This document shows, in pieces, positions 21,830 to 30,465 of a DNA stretch of 64,000 nt. Position 1 is the stretch's first letter, and the number at the start of each line of letters is the position of its first letter. The DNA lies in contig OW203724.1 in assembly GCA_934045075.1 (NCBI GenBank), positions 248,001 through 312,000 on the forward strand. The letters are read 5' to 3'. The notes under the pieces were generated by a model that saw only the letters and a program-made list of their open reading frames with translations, was not told the DNA's origin and did no database searches. A program made the position numbers and the translations under genes. The stretch comes from Yponomeuta sedellus. Its lineage: Eukaryota; Arthropoda; Insecta; Lepidoptera; Yponomeutidae.

Positions 21830-24682
21830 ATGGCCATGTGTAAGAACAAACAATTTAAATTAGGTCTTTTTAACGCGGGCTCACTTGGTACCAACCATGA
21901 CGAGTTTCTGGTGGCTGTGGAGCAAGAACTGCCTGACATACTAGCAATTAATGAAACTTGGTTGCGAGCCAATGAAGAGGCGCGCGCGCCGTCCGTCGCT
22001 GGCTACCGCCTGCGTCATGTACCAAGGCCGCGTGAAGTCCGCTCGCGGGGCGGCGGTGTGGGCTTTTATATTAAATTAGGCCTTACTGCTCGTATCTGCC
22101 CTCACCCTCCAGCTCCAGCTTTCGTCGAGCAAATGTGGGTCCGCGTCAACATTAATGCCCGTAGACTGATTGTAGGTACCGCGTATCGACCCCCCTGGGT
22201 AAACGTTGATGTCTTTCTAGATGCAATCACAGAATCTGTCTCTTCTTTTACACACTATGACCATATTGTTTTAATGGGCGATCTGAACATTAATCTTCTT
22301 GTGAATGACTCAAATTCAAGAAGACTTGTTGACTTTTTGGAATCCCTCAGTTTAAAAAACCACGTTACGGAACCGACACATTTTACATCACACAGCCAGT
22401 CGCTTATTGACGTCATTTGTACTGATGCGCCAGTGAAAAATGTTTCAGTTCAAAATATTGCTGAGCTTGGCGGCCATGCTATGATTATGGTAAATTTAGT
22501 TTTAAAAAAACAAATTTCTTCCCCGAAAAAAATTACGTTCAGGCCTCTAGCGTCCATTAATAGGGAGATGTTTGAAGTTGACTTATCACGAATAGACTGG
22601 AATAACGTGACAAATTGCGCGAATGTAAAGACGGCGGTTTATTTTTTAAATGCCTCGCTGGTAGGACTTTTTGACAGCCATGCCCCTGAAAAGTCGATTG
22701 TTGTCAGAGAACACAGTAAGCCTTGGCTTACCCAGAATGTACGTCACATGATGTATCTTAGAAATAGTGCACACTGCAGGTTCTTAAGTACAAAATCGGA
22801 CTTACATCGATCTGAATATAAGGCACTAAAACATTTGGTTAATGTAAGTATGTTCTTTGAAAAAAAGGCCTATTATGAACATAACATCAATAAAAACAGA
22901 AAAAATGGTAAAATGCTGTGGCGCAATTTAAAGCGGTCTGTTTTGTCTAACCCGACAAAATCTTATATACCGGAGTATTTGCTATATCCTGACGAGATAA
23001 ATGACCATTTTATGAATCTACCTATTAATTCTCGTGTAAATATTTCACACTTGACATTTTTTGAATTTAACCGGTACAATGACAATATTAATTTCAATTT
23101 ACATACAGTGGGCAGCAACACCATTTTAAAAATTATTTTAGATCTGACATCCAACGCGAAAGGGGTTGACAGTATAAACAGGGATATGATACTCCTTACT
23201 ATTCCTGATACTCTAAATGCGATAACGCATATCGTCAACCAATCGATCCTGTCCTGTACATTCCCGGATCAGTGGAAGGTTGCCACCGTTACTCCACTAC
23301 CTAAGAACAGTAATCCTACTAGTTTTAACGACTTGAGGCCTATCAGTATTCTGCCGTACCTTTCGAAGATATTGGAAAAGGTCGTTTACAACCAAGTCAT
23401 TAAATACTGTGAAGCTAATCATATTATACCCTCACATCAATCGGGCTTTCGAAAATTCCATAGCACTTCCACTGCTCTCCTCGATGTTGTGGACAATATC
23501 TTGGGAGCTCAGGACGAGGGTAGGGGCTCCTTTCTCGGTTTATTAGACTTTTCCAAGGCCTTTGACTCAATAAACTTTGACTTGCTCCTTTCCAAACTTT
23601 CCTATTATGGTTTTGAGAGCAAAACTATAAAGTGGTTCGAGAGCTACTTATATGGCCGACTTCAGCAAGTGGTGGTACAGAAGGCAGATGGGTCTTACCT
23701 TAGGTCTAGATTTCGCGATGTGAGGAGAGGAGTTCCTCAGGGTTCGATCCTTGGACCTCTCCTTTATACCATATTTTCAGCCGATATTGTCAAATGTATT
23801 AAACACTGTAAACACCACTTGTATGCGGATGATTTACAAATTTACATCTCTTGTGATGCTGACAATGTTGCTGCTGCTACGGTTCAATTAAATGAAGACC
23901 TAGATGCTATCCATAAATGGTGTGTAAATAATTGTCTACTGCTAAATCAAAGTAAATCCAAAATAATGGTTATGGGTTCTAAAAAACAAAAAGAGTTAAT
24001 CATGGCATCAGACCCCTTGATCTGTGTAAATGGCAAGCGTCTCGAATTTGTCGATGAGGCCCGTAACTTGGGTGTAGTGATGGACAGTAACTTACGCTTT
24101 GAAAAACACGTAGTTGAACTAGCGCGTAACTGCTTCTTCCGACTTAAATTGCTTTACCAACTGCAGAGATTTCTGAGCGTAAACATTAGGGTTCTTCTCT
24201 GCGATTCTCTAGTACTCTCTAAACTAGCGTATGCCTTTACCGTATACGGTCCTTGTATTTACGGTAAAACACAGAAATTGCTTCAACGAGTCCAGAACGC
24301 TTGTGCCCGTTATTGCTTTGGCATTCCCGCTCGGACGCATGTTACGCCATACATTAATAATGCCAATCTCTTAAAGATGGATAATAGGCTAAAACTTTTT
24401 ATGGCAACTTTACTTTTCGGTGTAGTCACGTTGAAAAAACCAGTGTACTTGTTTGAAAAACTCATTTGGAGGAGAGCTATGGGAGGCGCCACTAGGATCA
24501 CATCCAACCCACTTCGTGTGCCACATCACCGAACTGCCGCTTTCCGCGGCAGCTTCCGGTTTCAGGCAACGAAGTGCTGGAACGACATACCTCCTCCTCT
24601 CCGCCAAATAAAATCTAGGGCTACCTTTAGGTTACAACTTAGAAAGCTTCTGCTGGACCGGCAGAAATTGCTTTCGGTGTAA
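21830..24682 (+). CDS. CR1 LINE ORF2: endonuclease and reverse transcriptase
   Basis: The 950-residue frame starts at ATG 21830 (MAMCKNKQFKLGLFNAGSLG). The endonuclease motifs are INETWLRA, VGTAYRPPWV, VLMGDLNINL and a closing GHAM. The reverse transcriptase carries DLRPISILPYLSKILEKVVY, GFRKFHSTSTALLDVVDNI, LLDFSKAFDSINF, RRGVPQGSILGPLLY and the YADD box (LYADDLQIY). A basic C-terminal segment contains RVQNACARYCFGI. No frameshift or premature stop was seen. Residue order and spacing track the ORF2 at 15591 throughout, with a clearly different sequence, so the two are separate CR1 lineages. With an open ORF1 as well, this copy could be mobile if transcribed. Confidence 0.92.
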   Translation: MAMCKNKQFKLGLFNAGSLGTNHDEFLVAVEQELPDILAINETWLRANEEARAPSVAGYRLRHVPRPREVRSRGGGVGFYIKLGLTARICPHPPAPAFVEQMWVRVNINARRLIVGTAYRPPWVNVDVFLDAITESVSSFTHYDHIVLMGDLNINLLVNDSNSRRLVDFLESLSLKNHVTEPTHFTSHSQSLIDVICTDAPVKNVSVQNIAELGGHAMIMVNLVLKKQISSPKKITFRPLASINREMFEVDLSRIDWNNVTNCANVKTAVYFLNASLVGLFDSHAPEKSIVVREHSKPWLTQNVRHMMYLRNSAHCRFLSTKSDLHRSEYKALKHLVNVSMFFEKKAYYEHNINKNRKNGKMLWRNLKRSVLSNPTKSYIPEYLLYPDEINDHFMNLPINSRVNISHLTFFEFNRYNDNINFNLHTVGSNTILKIILDLTSNAKGVDSINRDMILLTIPDTLNAITHIVNQSILSCTFPDQWKVATVTPLPKNSNPTSFNDLRPISILPYLSKILEKVVYNQVIKYCEANHIIPSHQSGFRKFHSTSTALLDVVDNILGAQDEGRGSFLGLLDFSKAFDSINFDLLLSKLSYYGFESKTIKWFESYLYGRLQQVVVQKADGSYLRSRFRDVRRGVPQGSILGPLLYTIFSADIVKCIKHCKHHLYADDLQIYISCDADNVAAATVQLNEDLDAIHKWCVNNCLLLNQSKSKIMVMGSKKQKELIMASDPLICVNGKRLEFVDEARNLGVVMDSNLRFEKHVVELARNCFFRLKLLYQLQRFLSVNIRVLLCDSLVLSKLAYAFTVYGPCIYGKTQKLLQRVQNACARYCFGIPARTHVTPYINNANLLKMDNRLKLFMATLLFGVVTLKKPVYLFEKLIWRRAMGGATRITSNPLRVPHHRTAAFRGSFRFQATKCWNDIPPPLRQIKSRATFRLQLRKLLLDRQKLLSV

Positions 24683-25345
24683 CTAAATTTTATATTATTT
24701 TATCATTCCTTACTTTAATTTTTGGTGGATTTTTGATTCTATGGACATGTCTATTTATTATTACTATTATATTATAATTATGAATTTTTAACATGGCCAC
24801 TAATGCTAATAATAATAATTTTAATTTTCGCTATATGACATCACATCACATAATTAATTTATTTCACGACATTTGCGTAATTACTCGTTATTATTTTATT
24901 TTCATTAATTTACAACTTGCGGCTTCGTGTACGTGAAGTTCAGGATCGTTAAATATTATTTACGCACAGCTATTCAAGTAACGCATTATATACAATTTAC
25001 ACTTTATATAATTATCTTAGTTAATATTACCTATACCTCAGTTTGGCTCTTTTTTCCTCTACGAGTTGAGCACGCCGTCTTCTCTGGGTACCGGCATAAT
25101 ACCAGCGCTGGAGTATTTCCAGCACATGCTGAGCCGGAGCCCATTTGCATCTGCCACACCCACGTAACTAATTGACTGTATTTCTGGCACTTGCCATACC
25201 TGGTATGGCAAAAATGGATGTTCTTGTTTTCTGTGTCTGTTTTGTTGCTTTCATCTTTTTATTTTATTCTTTGTGTTATGTACGTGTTATGTGTGTGTGA
25301 AAATGCAAATAAATGGTTTATCTATCTATCTATCTATCTATCTAT
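24683..25345 (+). repeat. LINE 3' UTR ending in (ATCT)n
   Basis: About 630 bp of AT-rich UTR ends in seven ATCT units after AAATAAATGGTTT. The same UTR is found reversed at 7938-8615. Open frames in it recur in both copies only because the UTR is shared. Confidence 0.85.
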
Positions 25346-25499
25346 TAATAAAATTAAAAATTTTAAGCATCTTTTTTTTTATTTTTTTTATTGGTTATTA
25401 ATTAAATTTTGGAGGGGTAACTAAATTGCATCATACTCATTAAATATAACTTGCATGTATTGCACTAAACTTTAATTAACTTTGTTCTTCAAAACAATC
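25346..25499 (-). other. Gypsy leader sequence, no gene
   Basis: AT-rich stretch between the LINE tail and the 45-bp minisatellite. If the gypsy assignment is right, it was continuous with 19729-19792, directly upstream of gag. Confidence 0.5.
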
Positions 25500-26178
25500 A
25501 TAGACACACTTAGCCCATCAGCTGGTTAGATATACGAGTATGGTACTAAACTATGGACACACTTGGCCCACGTCGTGGTACACATAACCACTGAAATTTG
25601 GACACACTTGGCCCAACTGGGGACACACATGGTACTAAACTATGGACACACTTGGCCCACCTGGTGACACACACGGCCACTAAACAATGGACACACTTGG
25701 CCCACCTGGTGACACACACGGCCACTAAACAATGGACACACTTGGCCCACCTGGTGACACACACGGCCACTAAACAATGGACACACTTGGCCCAGCTGGT
25801 GACACACACGGCCACTAAACAATGGACACACTTGGCCCAGCTGGTGACACACACGGCCACTAAACAATGGACACACTTGGCCCACCTGGTGACACACACG
25901 GCCACTAAACAATGGACACACTTGGCCCACCTGGTGACACACACGGCCACTAAACAATGGACACACTTGGCCCACCTGGTGACACACACGGCCACTAAAC
26001 AATGGACACACTTGGCCCACCTGGTGACACACACGGCCACTAAACAATGGACACACTTGGCCCAGCTGGTGACACACACGGCCACTAAACAATGGACACA
26101 CTTGGCCCACCTGGTGACACACACGGCCACTAAACAATGGACACACTTGGCCCAGCTGGCGACACACATGGCCGCTGT
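25500..26178. repeat. 45-bp minisatellite, about 15 copies
   Basis: The unit is GGACACACTTGGCCCACCTG, then GTGACACACACGGCCACTAA, then ACAAT. Central copies are almost identical, differing mainly at one C/G site (CCCACCTGG or CCCAGCTGG). The outer copies are diverged. Because 45 is divisible by three and the unit lacks stops in several frames, ~200-codon frames appear on both strands; they are artefacts of the repeat. It lies in the stretch between gypsy gag and its 5' LTR. Confidence 0.95.
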
Positions 26179-26233
26179 GATCCATATTATGGATAATTAA
26201 CATAATTCCGATAACTGGCATCCTTCTTAAACA

Positions 26234-26882
26234 TTACCTGGTTCTATTATCAGGGTGTAGCCCTAATCGAATGGCCCCAGGTAAGCTTTACCACATTAAC
26301 ATTGTCGTGGAGTACCCGACCAAATGCTAATCTAGTACAAAGGCATGCCAACCACCCATAATTACGTCCATTATACAAAACATTTTACGACTAATATCAC
26401 AGTTTTTCTACCTCAGCTGGATCCGCTATCGGAGGGTAGCCCCGATCAAACGGTCCCAGCCATTGCATAACCATAATTAACATTATCAAGGAGTACCCTG
26501 ACCAAATGTTAATCTAGTATCCTACCGTGCTATTTGTCGTTCGGAGTAATAAATTTTACGGATGCCTATTCTATTGCTCGTTAGCACGCTAGCATTTTAA
26601 GCCCTACCTGGTTCTATTATCAGGGAGTAGCCCTAATCAAATGGCCCCAGGTAGGCGTTATCACATTAGCATTGTCATGGAGTACCCGACCAAATGCTAA
26701 TCTAATACGATGTCAAGCGAACCAACGATTAATTTGGTAAAAACAATTTTAGAATAATCTCACTGCTTTTAAACATTAGTTGGATCCGTTATCGGAGGGT
26801 AGCCCCGATCAAACGAGTCCAGCCACTGCAAAACCACATTAACGTTATCAAGGAGTGCCCTGACCAAACGTTAATCCAGTAT
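26234..26882 (-). repeat. Four ~102-nt structured units in an alternating A-B-A-B order
   Basis: The units are A1 26236-26337, B1 26415-26519, A2 26606-26707 and B2 26777-26881. A1 and A2 resemble each other more than they resemble B1 and B2, so the array is a duplicated A-B pair of ~365 bp. Each unit holds two nested hairpins. One has stems CCTGG/CCAGG (A) or GCTGG/CCAGC (B) around an inner AGGG-type stem. The other has TTAGCATT/AATGCTAA (A2), TTAACATT/AATGTTAA (B1) or TTAACGTT/AACGTTAA (B2) around a GGAGTACC loop. The spacers between units are far less conserved. The array sits in the presumed 5' leader of the minus-strand gypsy element. No function is known to me. Confidence 0.85.
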
Positions 26883-26969
26883 ATAAAAGCGTAATTTAAA
26901 ATAAACCTTAAAAAAAAAGAAATTATAATAGTAAAATCAATAATTATACTTTTTCCATACCTTATGTGG

Positions 26970-26992
26970 GCTGTAGAAGTCGTCCCCGCTTC
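26970..26992 (-). promoter_or_regulatory. Primer-binding-site-like stretch after gypsy 5' LTR
   Basis: On the minus strand, GAAGCGGGGACGAC follows directly after the LTR end. The third gypsy fragment has a comparable TCAGAAGTGGGAT after its LTR-like region (about 42197-42210). The position and similarity suggest a tRNA-type primer site, but the priming tRNA was not identified. Confidence 0.4.
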
Positions 26993-27364
26993 TGAGTTTT
27001 CATAAATAAAACTCAAGATATTAACTGTGTATAAACTGCTAAATTTATTGCTCCAATAGAATACTATTCCAAACACTAGCCGATATGGCTGCCTCTTCCG
27101 AACTGACTCGCTTCTGGCTGCCGATCGCACCAGCAACCAAAAAATGCCTCCCTTCCATGCCCATTCCAATTATTTTAGAATCGGCCAATCCGATATAAGA
27201 ATGGATTTGACCAATCAAGGACAAGCATCTGTGTTGCCAGTAATTCAATACCAAATTAGAAATATAAAATTGGCTTTCAATACTTTTACAAACAATATGA
27301 TTTAAACCAAACATCTAATTGAAAGTTATTAGGAAATATAATTCAAATTAAACAAATCATGACA
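26993..27364 (-). repeat. Gypsy 5' LTR
   Basis: On the minus strand it begins TGTCATGATTTG and ends GAAAACTCA. It is nearly identical to the LTR at 10240-10608 (one internal substitution seen, plus a 3-base difference at the end). It lies about 120 bp upstream of the FLYWCH exon and points away from it. Confidence 0.85.
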
Positions 27365-27485
27365 GTTGTTTTAAAAATGTATTATCAGCTATCAAGGTGA
27401 CATGCAGAGAGAAGATCGAAGTTCTTATTACCTATTAATATCGGTATTAATCAGTATTTAGAGATTTTTTTAACAATTAATGTAG

Positions 27486-27652
27486 AAATGGAAGTAGAGG
27501 ACCTAAATTTCATAAAAATACAAGGTGGAACAGTCCTCTTGCATAAAAAACACAGATTTCATAAAAAGAAAGATTACAAGAACGGTACGTCTGCGTGGCG
27601 TTGTTCAACATATAAAAAATCAAAATGTAATGGATCTTTAACTATTGATAAG
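27486..27652 (+). CDS. FLYWCH-type zinc-finger exon (host gene)
   Basis: The exon is bounded by an acceptor (TTTTTTAACAATTAATGTAG, ending 27485) and a strong donor (AAG/GTAAGG at 27652/27653). From the ATG at 27488 it reads FIKIQGGTVLLHKKHRF, then SAWRCSTYKKSKCNGSLTID. This is the FLYWCH pattern: Phe, G-G-x-x-L, an aromatic, W-R-C and a second Cys; the closing His residues would come from the next exon. FLYWCH domains bind DNA or proteins. In Lepidoptera they are common as alternative 3' exons of BTB-type loci such as mod(mdg4), which is one possible origin. Neighbouring exons were not found in this window, so it may be an orphan or pseudo-exon. Confidence 0.6.
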
Positions 27653-27729
27653 GTAAGGTTACTTTCAATATTAAAAAATGTGTGCTCACCTGGGGCTCAC
27701 ACTGAAAAACGTAGTTTCCGCGAATGAAA

Positions 27730-28130
27730 TGACGGTTAAAAGCGCAGTGGCAGCGCGGCGCGGCGGAGCAAGCAGATCGCGCGCGGCTTTTTAAAATTTT
27801 TACAGATTAAGATAGTTTGAAAACGCATTCACGAAGGAATATTATGAGGACTGCAGGTTAATGTGATTGAGTGCGCATTATAATATTGCGAGGACGCATT
27901 AATTAGGTACCTACCTAAATACTAGAAAAGGGAGAGGAGATTGAGTATGCAACAACATCAAAATGCGGTCCGTGTGTATCTTCTCATAAACGGCACTAAA
28001 TTGGGACAGGCTGTAAATGTATTTCTACTACTTAGCAAAGAAAATCTCGTTGGATCCATTATGGATCTAGCCACTGGATCTATAGGGAACAAACGATAAA
28101 ATTCGGTCGGTGTGTAACGCAAGTAATGCA
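27730..28130. other. No gene seen
   Basis: Intergenic or intronic DNA with a GC-rich patch at 27740-27790 (GGCAGCGCGGCGCGGCGGAG) after the FLYWCH exon. No ORF or known element. Confidence 0.4.
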
Positions 28131-28213
28131 ATTTGCTTAAGTCAGATGTCGCTGCCTTTACGTAATACAGAGAATAGTGTAAAGAGGTTCAAAATTTCAC
28201 TGATGCCGTGAGT

Positions 28214-28287
28214 CGCCCATTGGCTCAATTGGTAGAGGGCTGGCACGGATAGCCAGAGGTTGCGGGTTCGAATCCCGGCATGGGTGA
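28214..28287 (+). tRNA. tRNA-like gene, copy 1
   Basis: It has a 7-bp acceptor stem (CGCCCAT/ATGGGTG), D arm, a 5-bp anticodon stem CTGGC/GCCAG with loop ACGGATA, and a T arm around GGTTCGAAT. Base 33 of the loop is C, not the invariant U, and a D-arm base is changed (GAGGGC). It is more likely a tRNA-derived pseudogene than a working tRNA. A nominal GGA anticodon should not be trusted. Confidence 0.45.
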
Positions 28288-28521
28288 AATTTTTAGCCTC
28301 TAAATAGGTTTTTAAATTTGTTCCTTAGCACGGGTTAGTGCATTAAAAATAAAAATAGTGTAATCATGTGGGTACAGTGATATCGTTCCGATGTTAAACC
28401 TAACTGCAAAGTAGGTAGTCGGGGCTGTAAGTAATGCAATTTGCTTATGTCAGATGTCGCTGCCTGTACGTAATACAGAGAATAGTGTAAAGAGGTTCGA
28501 AATTTCACTGATGCCGTGAGT

Positions 28522-28595
28522 CGCCCATTGGCTCAATTGGTAGAGCGCTGGTACGGATAGCCAGAGGTTGCGGGTTCGAATCCCGGCATGGGTGA
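28522..28595 (+). tRNA. tRNA-like gene, copy 2
   Basis: It folds as copy 1, with D arm GCTC/GAGC intact. One base of the anticodon stem differs (CTGGT), which leaves a wobble pair. The B-box sequence GGTTCGAATCC is intact, so internal polymerase III promotion is conceivable. Confidence 0.45.
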
Positions 28596-28830
28596 AATTT
28601 TTAGCCTCTAAATAGGTTTTTAAATTTGTTCCTTAGCACGGGTTAGTGCATTAAAAATAAAAAATAGTGTAATCATGTGGGTACAATGATATCGTTCCGA
28701 TGTTAAACCTAACTGCAAAGTAGGTAGTCGGGGCTGTAAGTAATGCAATTTGGTTAAGTCAGATGTCGCTGCCTGTACGTAATTCAGAGAATAGTGAAAA
28801 GAGGTTCGAAATTTCACTGATGCCGTGAGT

Positions 28831-28904
28831 CACCCATTGGCTCAATTGGTAGAGCGCTGGCACGGATAGCCAGAGGTTGCGGGTTCCAATCCCGGCATGG
28901 GTGA
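28831..28904 (+). tRNA. tRNA-like gene, copy 3
   Basis: The acceptor stem is fully paired (CACCCAT/ATGGGTG). The T loop and B box are altered (GGTTCCAATCC), which should weaken both promoter and fold. Confidence 0.4.
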
Positions 28905-29138
28905 AATTTTTAGCCTCTAAATTGGTTTTTAAATTTGTTCCTTAGCACGGGTTAGTGTATTAAAATAAAAATAGTATAATCATGTGGGTACAGTGATATC
29001 GTTCCGATGTTAAACCTAACTGCAAAGTAGGTAGTCGGGGCTGTAAGTGATGCAATCGACTTCAGCCAGATGTCGCTGTCTGTACGTAATACAGAGAATA
29101 GTGTATAGAGGTTCGAAATTTTACTGATGCCGGTGAGT

Positions 29139-29213
29139 CACCCATTGGCTCAGTTGGATAGAGCGCTGGCACGGATAGCCAGAGGTTGCGGGTTCGAATC
29201 CCGGCATGGGTGA
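29139..29213 (+). tRNA. tRNA-like gene, copy 4
   Basis: It has a fully paired acceptor stem and an intact B box, plus one extra base in the D loop (CAGTTGGATAGAGC). It is closest to the isolated copy at 56365-56439. Confidence 0.45.
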
Positions 29214-29530
29214 AATTTTTAGCCTCTAAATAGGTTTTTAAATTTGTTCCTTAGCACGGGTTAGTGCATTAAAATAAAAATAGTATAACCATTAGACCAT
29301 ATTCATTATACTAGCTAAAAAGTATCGTAAATTTTTAATGCAAGCAGGTGGTATGTACCCATTACTTTATCAAACAAGTATATCAGTAAAAATATTTATG
29401 ATTTGCCGAGACATGTCCATTGTCGAACAAAAGAAAATAAAGCAATAAACTAAAATAAAATAATCTAACGATTTAAAGCATGTAAGCAGAACAGATGGAC
29501 CTTTAAATTTTATCGTTTCACTGAGTCACA

Positions 29531-29827
29531 TGTTAATAATTATTGTTAAATTATTAAACAACGCCATCTACACGATAATGGCTACACTTTCTAATCCTTT
29601 CTGGGCTAACAAGCCACACATTATATTCTCTAGAAACTAGTTTGAGCCTTTACGTATGGATGGCGCGAGATTTGATATCAATGGGAGGGGTGACAATATA
29701 AAGGAAAACGGAACCGTGTACAAGTCTCTTGTTCCGGATCGACTTACACGAAGAATACACGCAAGATTCTGTCTACCGAATCAGCCGTTTCATTTTGAAT
29801 CCCGGAAGCTCCTCAAGAAATCTAACA
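29531..29827 (+). repeat. BEL 5' LTR
   Basis: 297 bp, starting TGTTAATAAT and ending TCTAACA, matching 55573-55866. It contains TATAAAGG (about 29698), a possible promoter element. The short open frame across it is incidental. Confidence 0.88.
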
Positions 29828-29848
29828 TTCTGGTGACCCCGACGTGAT
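29828..29848 (+). promoter_or_regulatory. BEL primer-binding-site region
   Basis: TTCTGGTGACCCCGACGTG follows the LTR directly. TGGTGACCCCGACG is the style of primer site found in BEL/Pao elements; it was not matched to a particular tRNA. Confidence 0.55.
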
Positions 29849-30465
29849 TGGTCATCCGGCAATCAACCTCCATCGTACGCTGCCTGCAAGGGAAACCTGG
29901 CAACGTGGAGAATCACGCAACGTCGACGAAGCGGTGTAAACTGGCACGTGGCCACGAGGCCGGAACGTGGTATCCCGAGGCCGCAGACTGTACCCTGGGT
30001 GTTCAGCAAGGCTCCTCAGTTGTGGATCAGCGTCCACAGACCGTTGTCGGCAATCCGTATCGTCGGGAAATTCAAGGAAAGCTCGAAAAGTTGTCCGCGC
30101 GCGACCACGCGGCATTAATTTTCAGCGCTCCAAAGCTTCAATCGGGATTCTACAACGGGGTTGTATCTATCTGTCGTAGAAATGAACAAGCAGCTACCTA
30201 TATAACGAAGATTTATCTGCATCGCCGAGTCGAAACGTAGCAAATACCTACCGATAAGTATCTACTGATCACGTGAGTTCTAACAGTTCGTTCTCACAAT
30301 CCCTTTCTTTCCCTTCCCCTACAACTATAAATCATAGCTTTTATCTTAAACAGTGTTACATAAATTCTACCTAAAACTGTATACTTTAGTGTAGGCATAT
30401 ACCTATTGTTTGTAACACAGGCGGCTTAGAAATATATTTTTTTTGCATACCCTCATACGTAAAAA
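29849..30465 (+). other. BEL leader, no confident gene
   Basis: The leader between the primer site and gag. A 130-codon open frame here has no recognisable gag features and is not called. Confidence 0.5.

Larger units (their letters stand above)
19793..25344 (+). mobile_element. Full-length CR1-type LINE (copy 2) in the gypsy leader
   Basis: The element starts at about 19793 (GGGAGACCG), has ORF1 (20295-21428), a ~400-bp spacer, ORF2 (21830-24682), and a 3' UTR ending in (ATCT)n at 25317-25344. ATTAA occurs at both edges and may be a short target duplication. It lies between gypsy gag and the gypsy 5' LTR, in the opposite orientation to the gypsy. The truncated copy at 7938-8724 belongs to the same family. 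It is clearly a different subfamily from the LINE at 13539, with different UTRs and a different tail repeat. Confidence 0.88.
10240..27364 (-). mobile_element. Minus-strand gypsy LTR retrotransposon interrupted by two CR1 LINEs
   Basis: Two nearly identical ~370-bp LTRs (10240-10608 and 26993-27364) face the same way. Between them, on the minus strand, lie gag (19728-18985) and the rest of gag-pol (13527-10795). The gag frame stops where one LINE begins, and the same polyprotein, starting just before its zinc knuckles, continues on the other side of that LINE. A second LINE lies upstream of gag. Most of the integrase is missing before the 3' LTR. No target duplication flanks the LTR pair, so the pairing rests on identity, orientation, gene order and a primer-site-like stretch after the 5' LTR. 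Without the LINEs the element is about 6 kb. Confidence 0.85.
28125..29290 (+). repeat. Tandem array of four ~308-bp units carrying tRNA-like genes
   Basis: The units repeat at 308-309 bp. Each has a leader (CAGATGTCGCTGCC, then GTAATACAGAGAATAGTG), the tRNA-like sequence, and a trailer (GAAATTTTTAGCCTCTAAAT, then TTAGCACGGGTTAGTGCATT). Copies 1-3 are very alike; copy 4 differs at the same sites as the separate copy at 56.3 kb. The array is interrupted downstream by the 26-kb BEL nest. Confidence 0.9.

Noticed and set aside
25546..26221. Three ~200-codon open frames with a 15-residue repeat
   Set aside because: They are produced on both strands by the 45-bp minisatellite and have no start context or domain.
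26236..26881. CRISPR-like appearance of conserved units with variable spacers
   Set aside because: Units are ~102 nt, only four, of two alternating types, in an insect retrotransposon; no cas genes are present.
28214..29213. Functional serine tRNAs with a GGA anticodon
   Set aside because: The loop lacks U33, a serine tRNA would need a long variable arm, and the sequences lie in a satellite-like array.
29848..30240. 130-codon frame after the BEL primer site
   Set aside because: No gag-like features; the gag start is further downstream at 30466.
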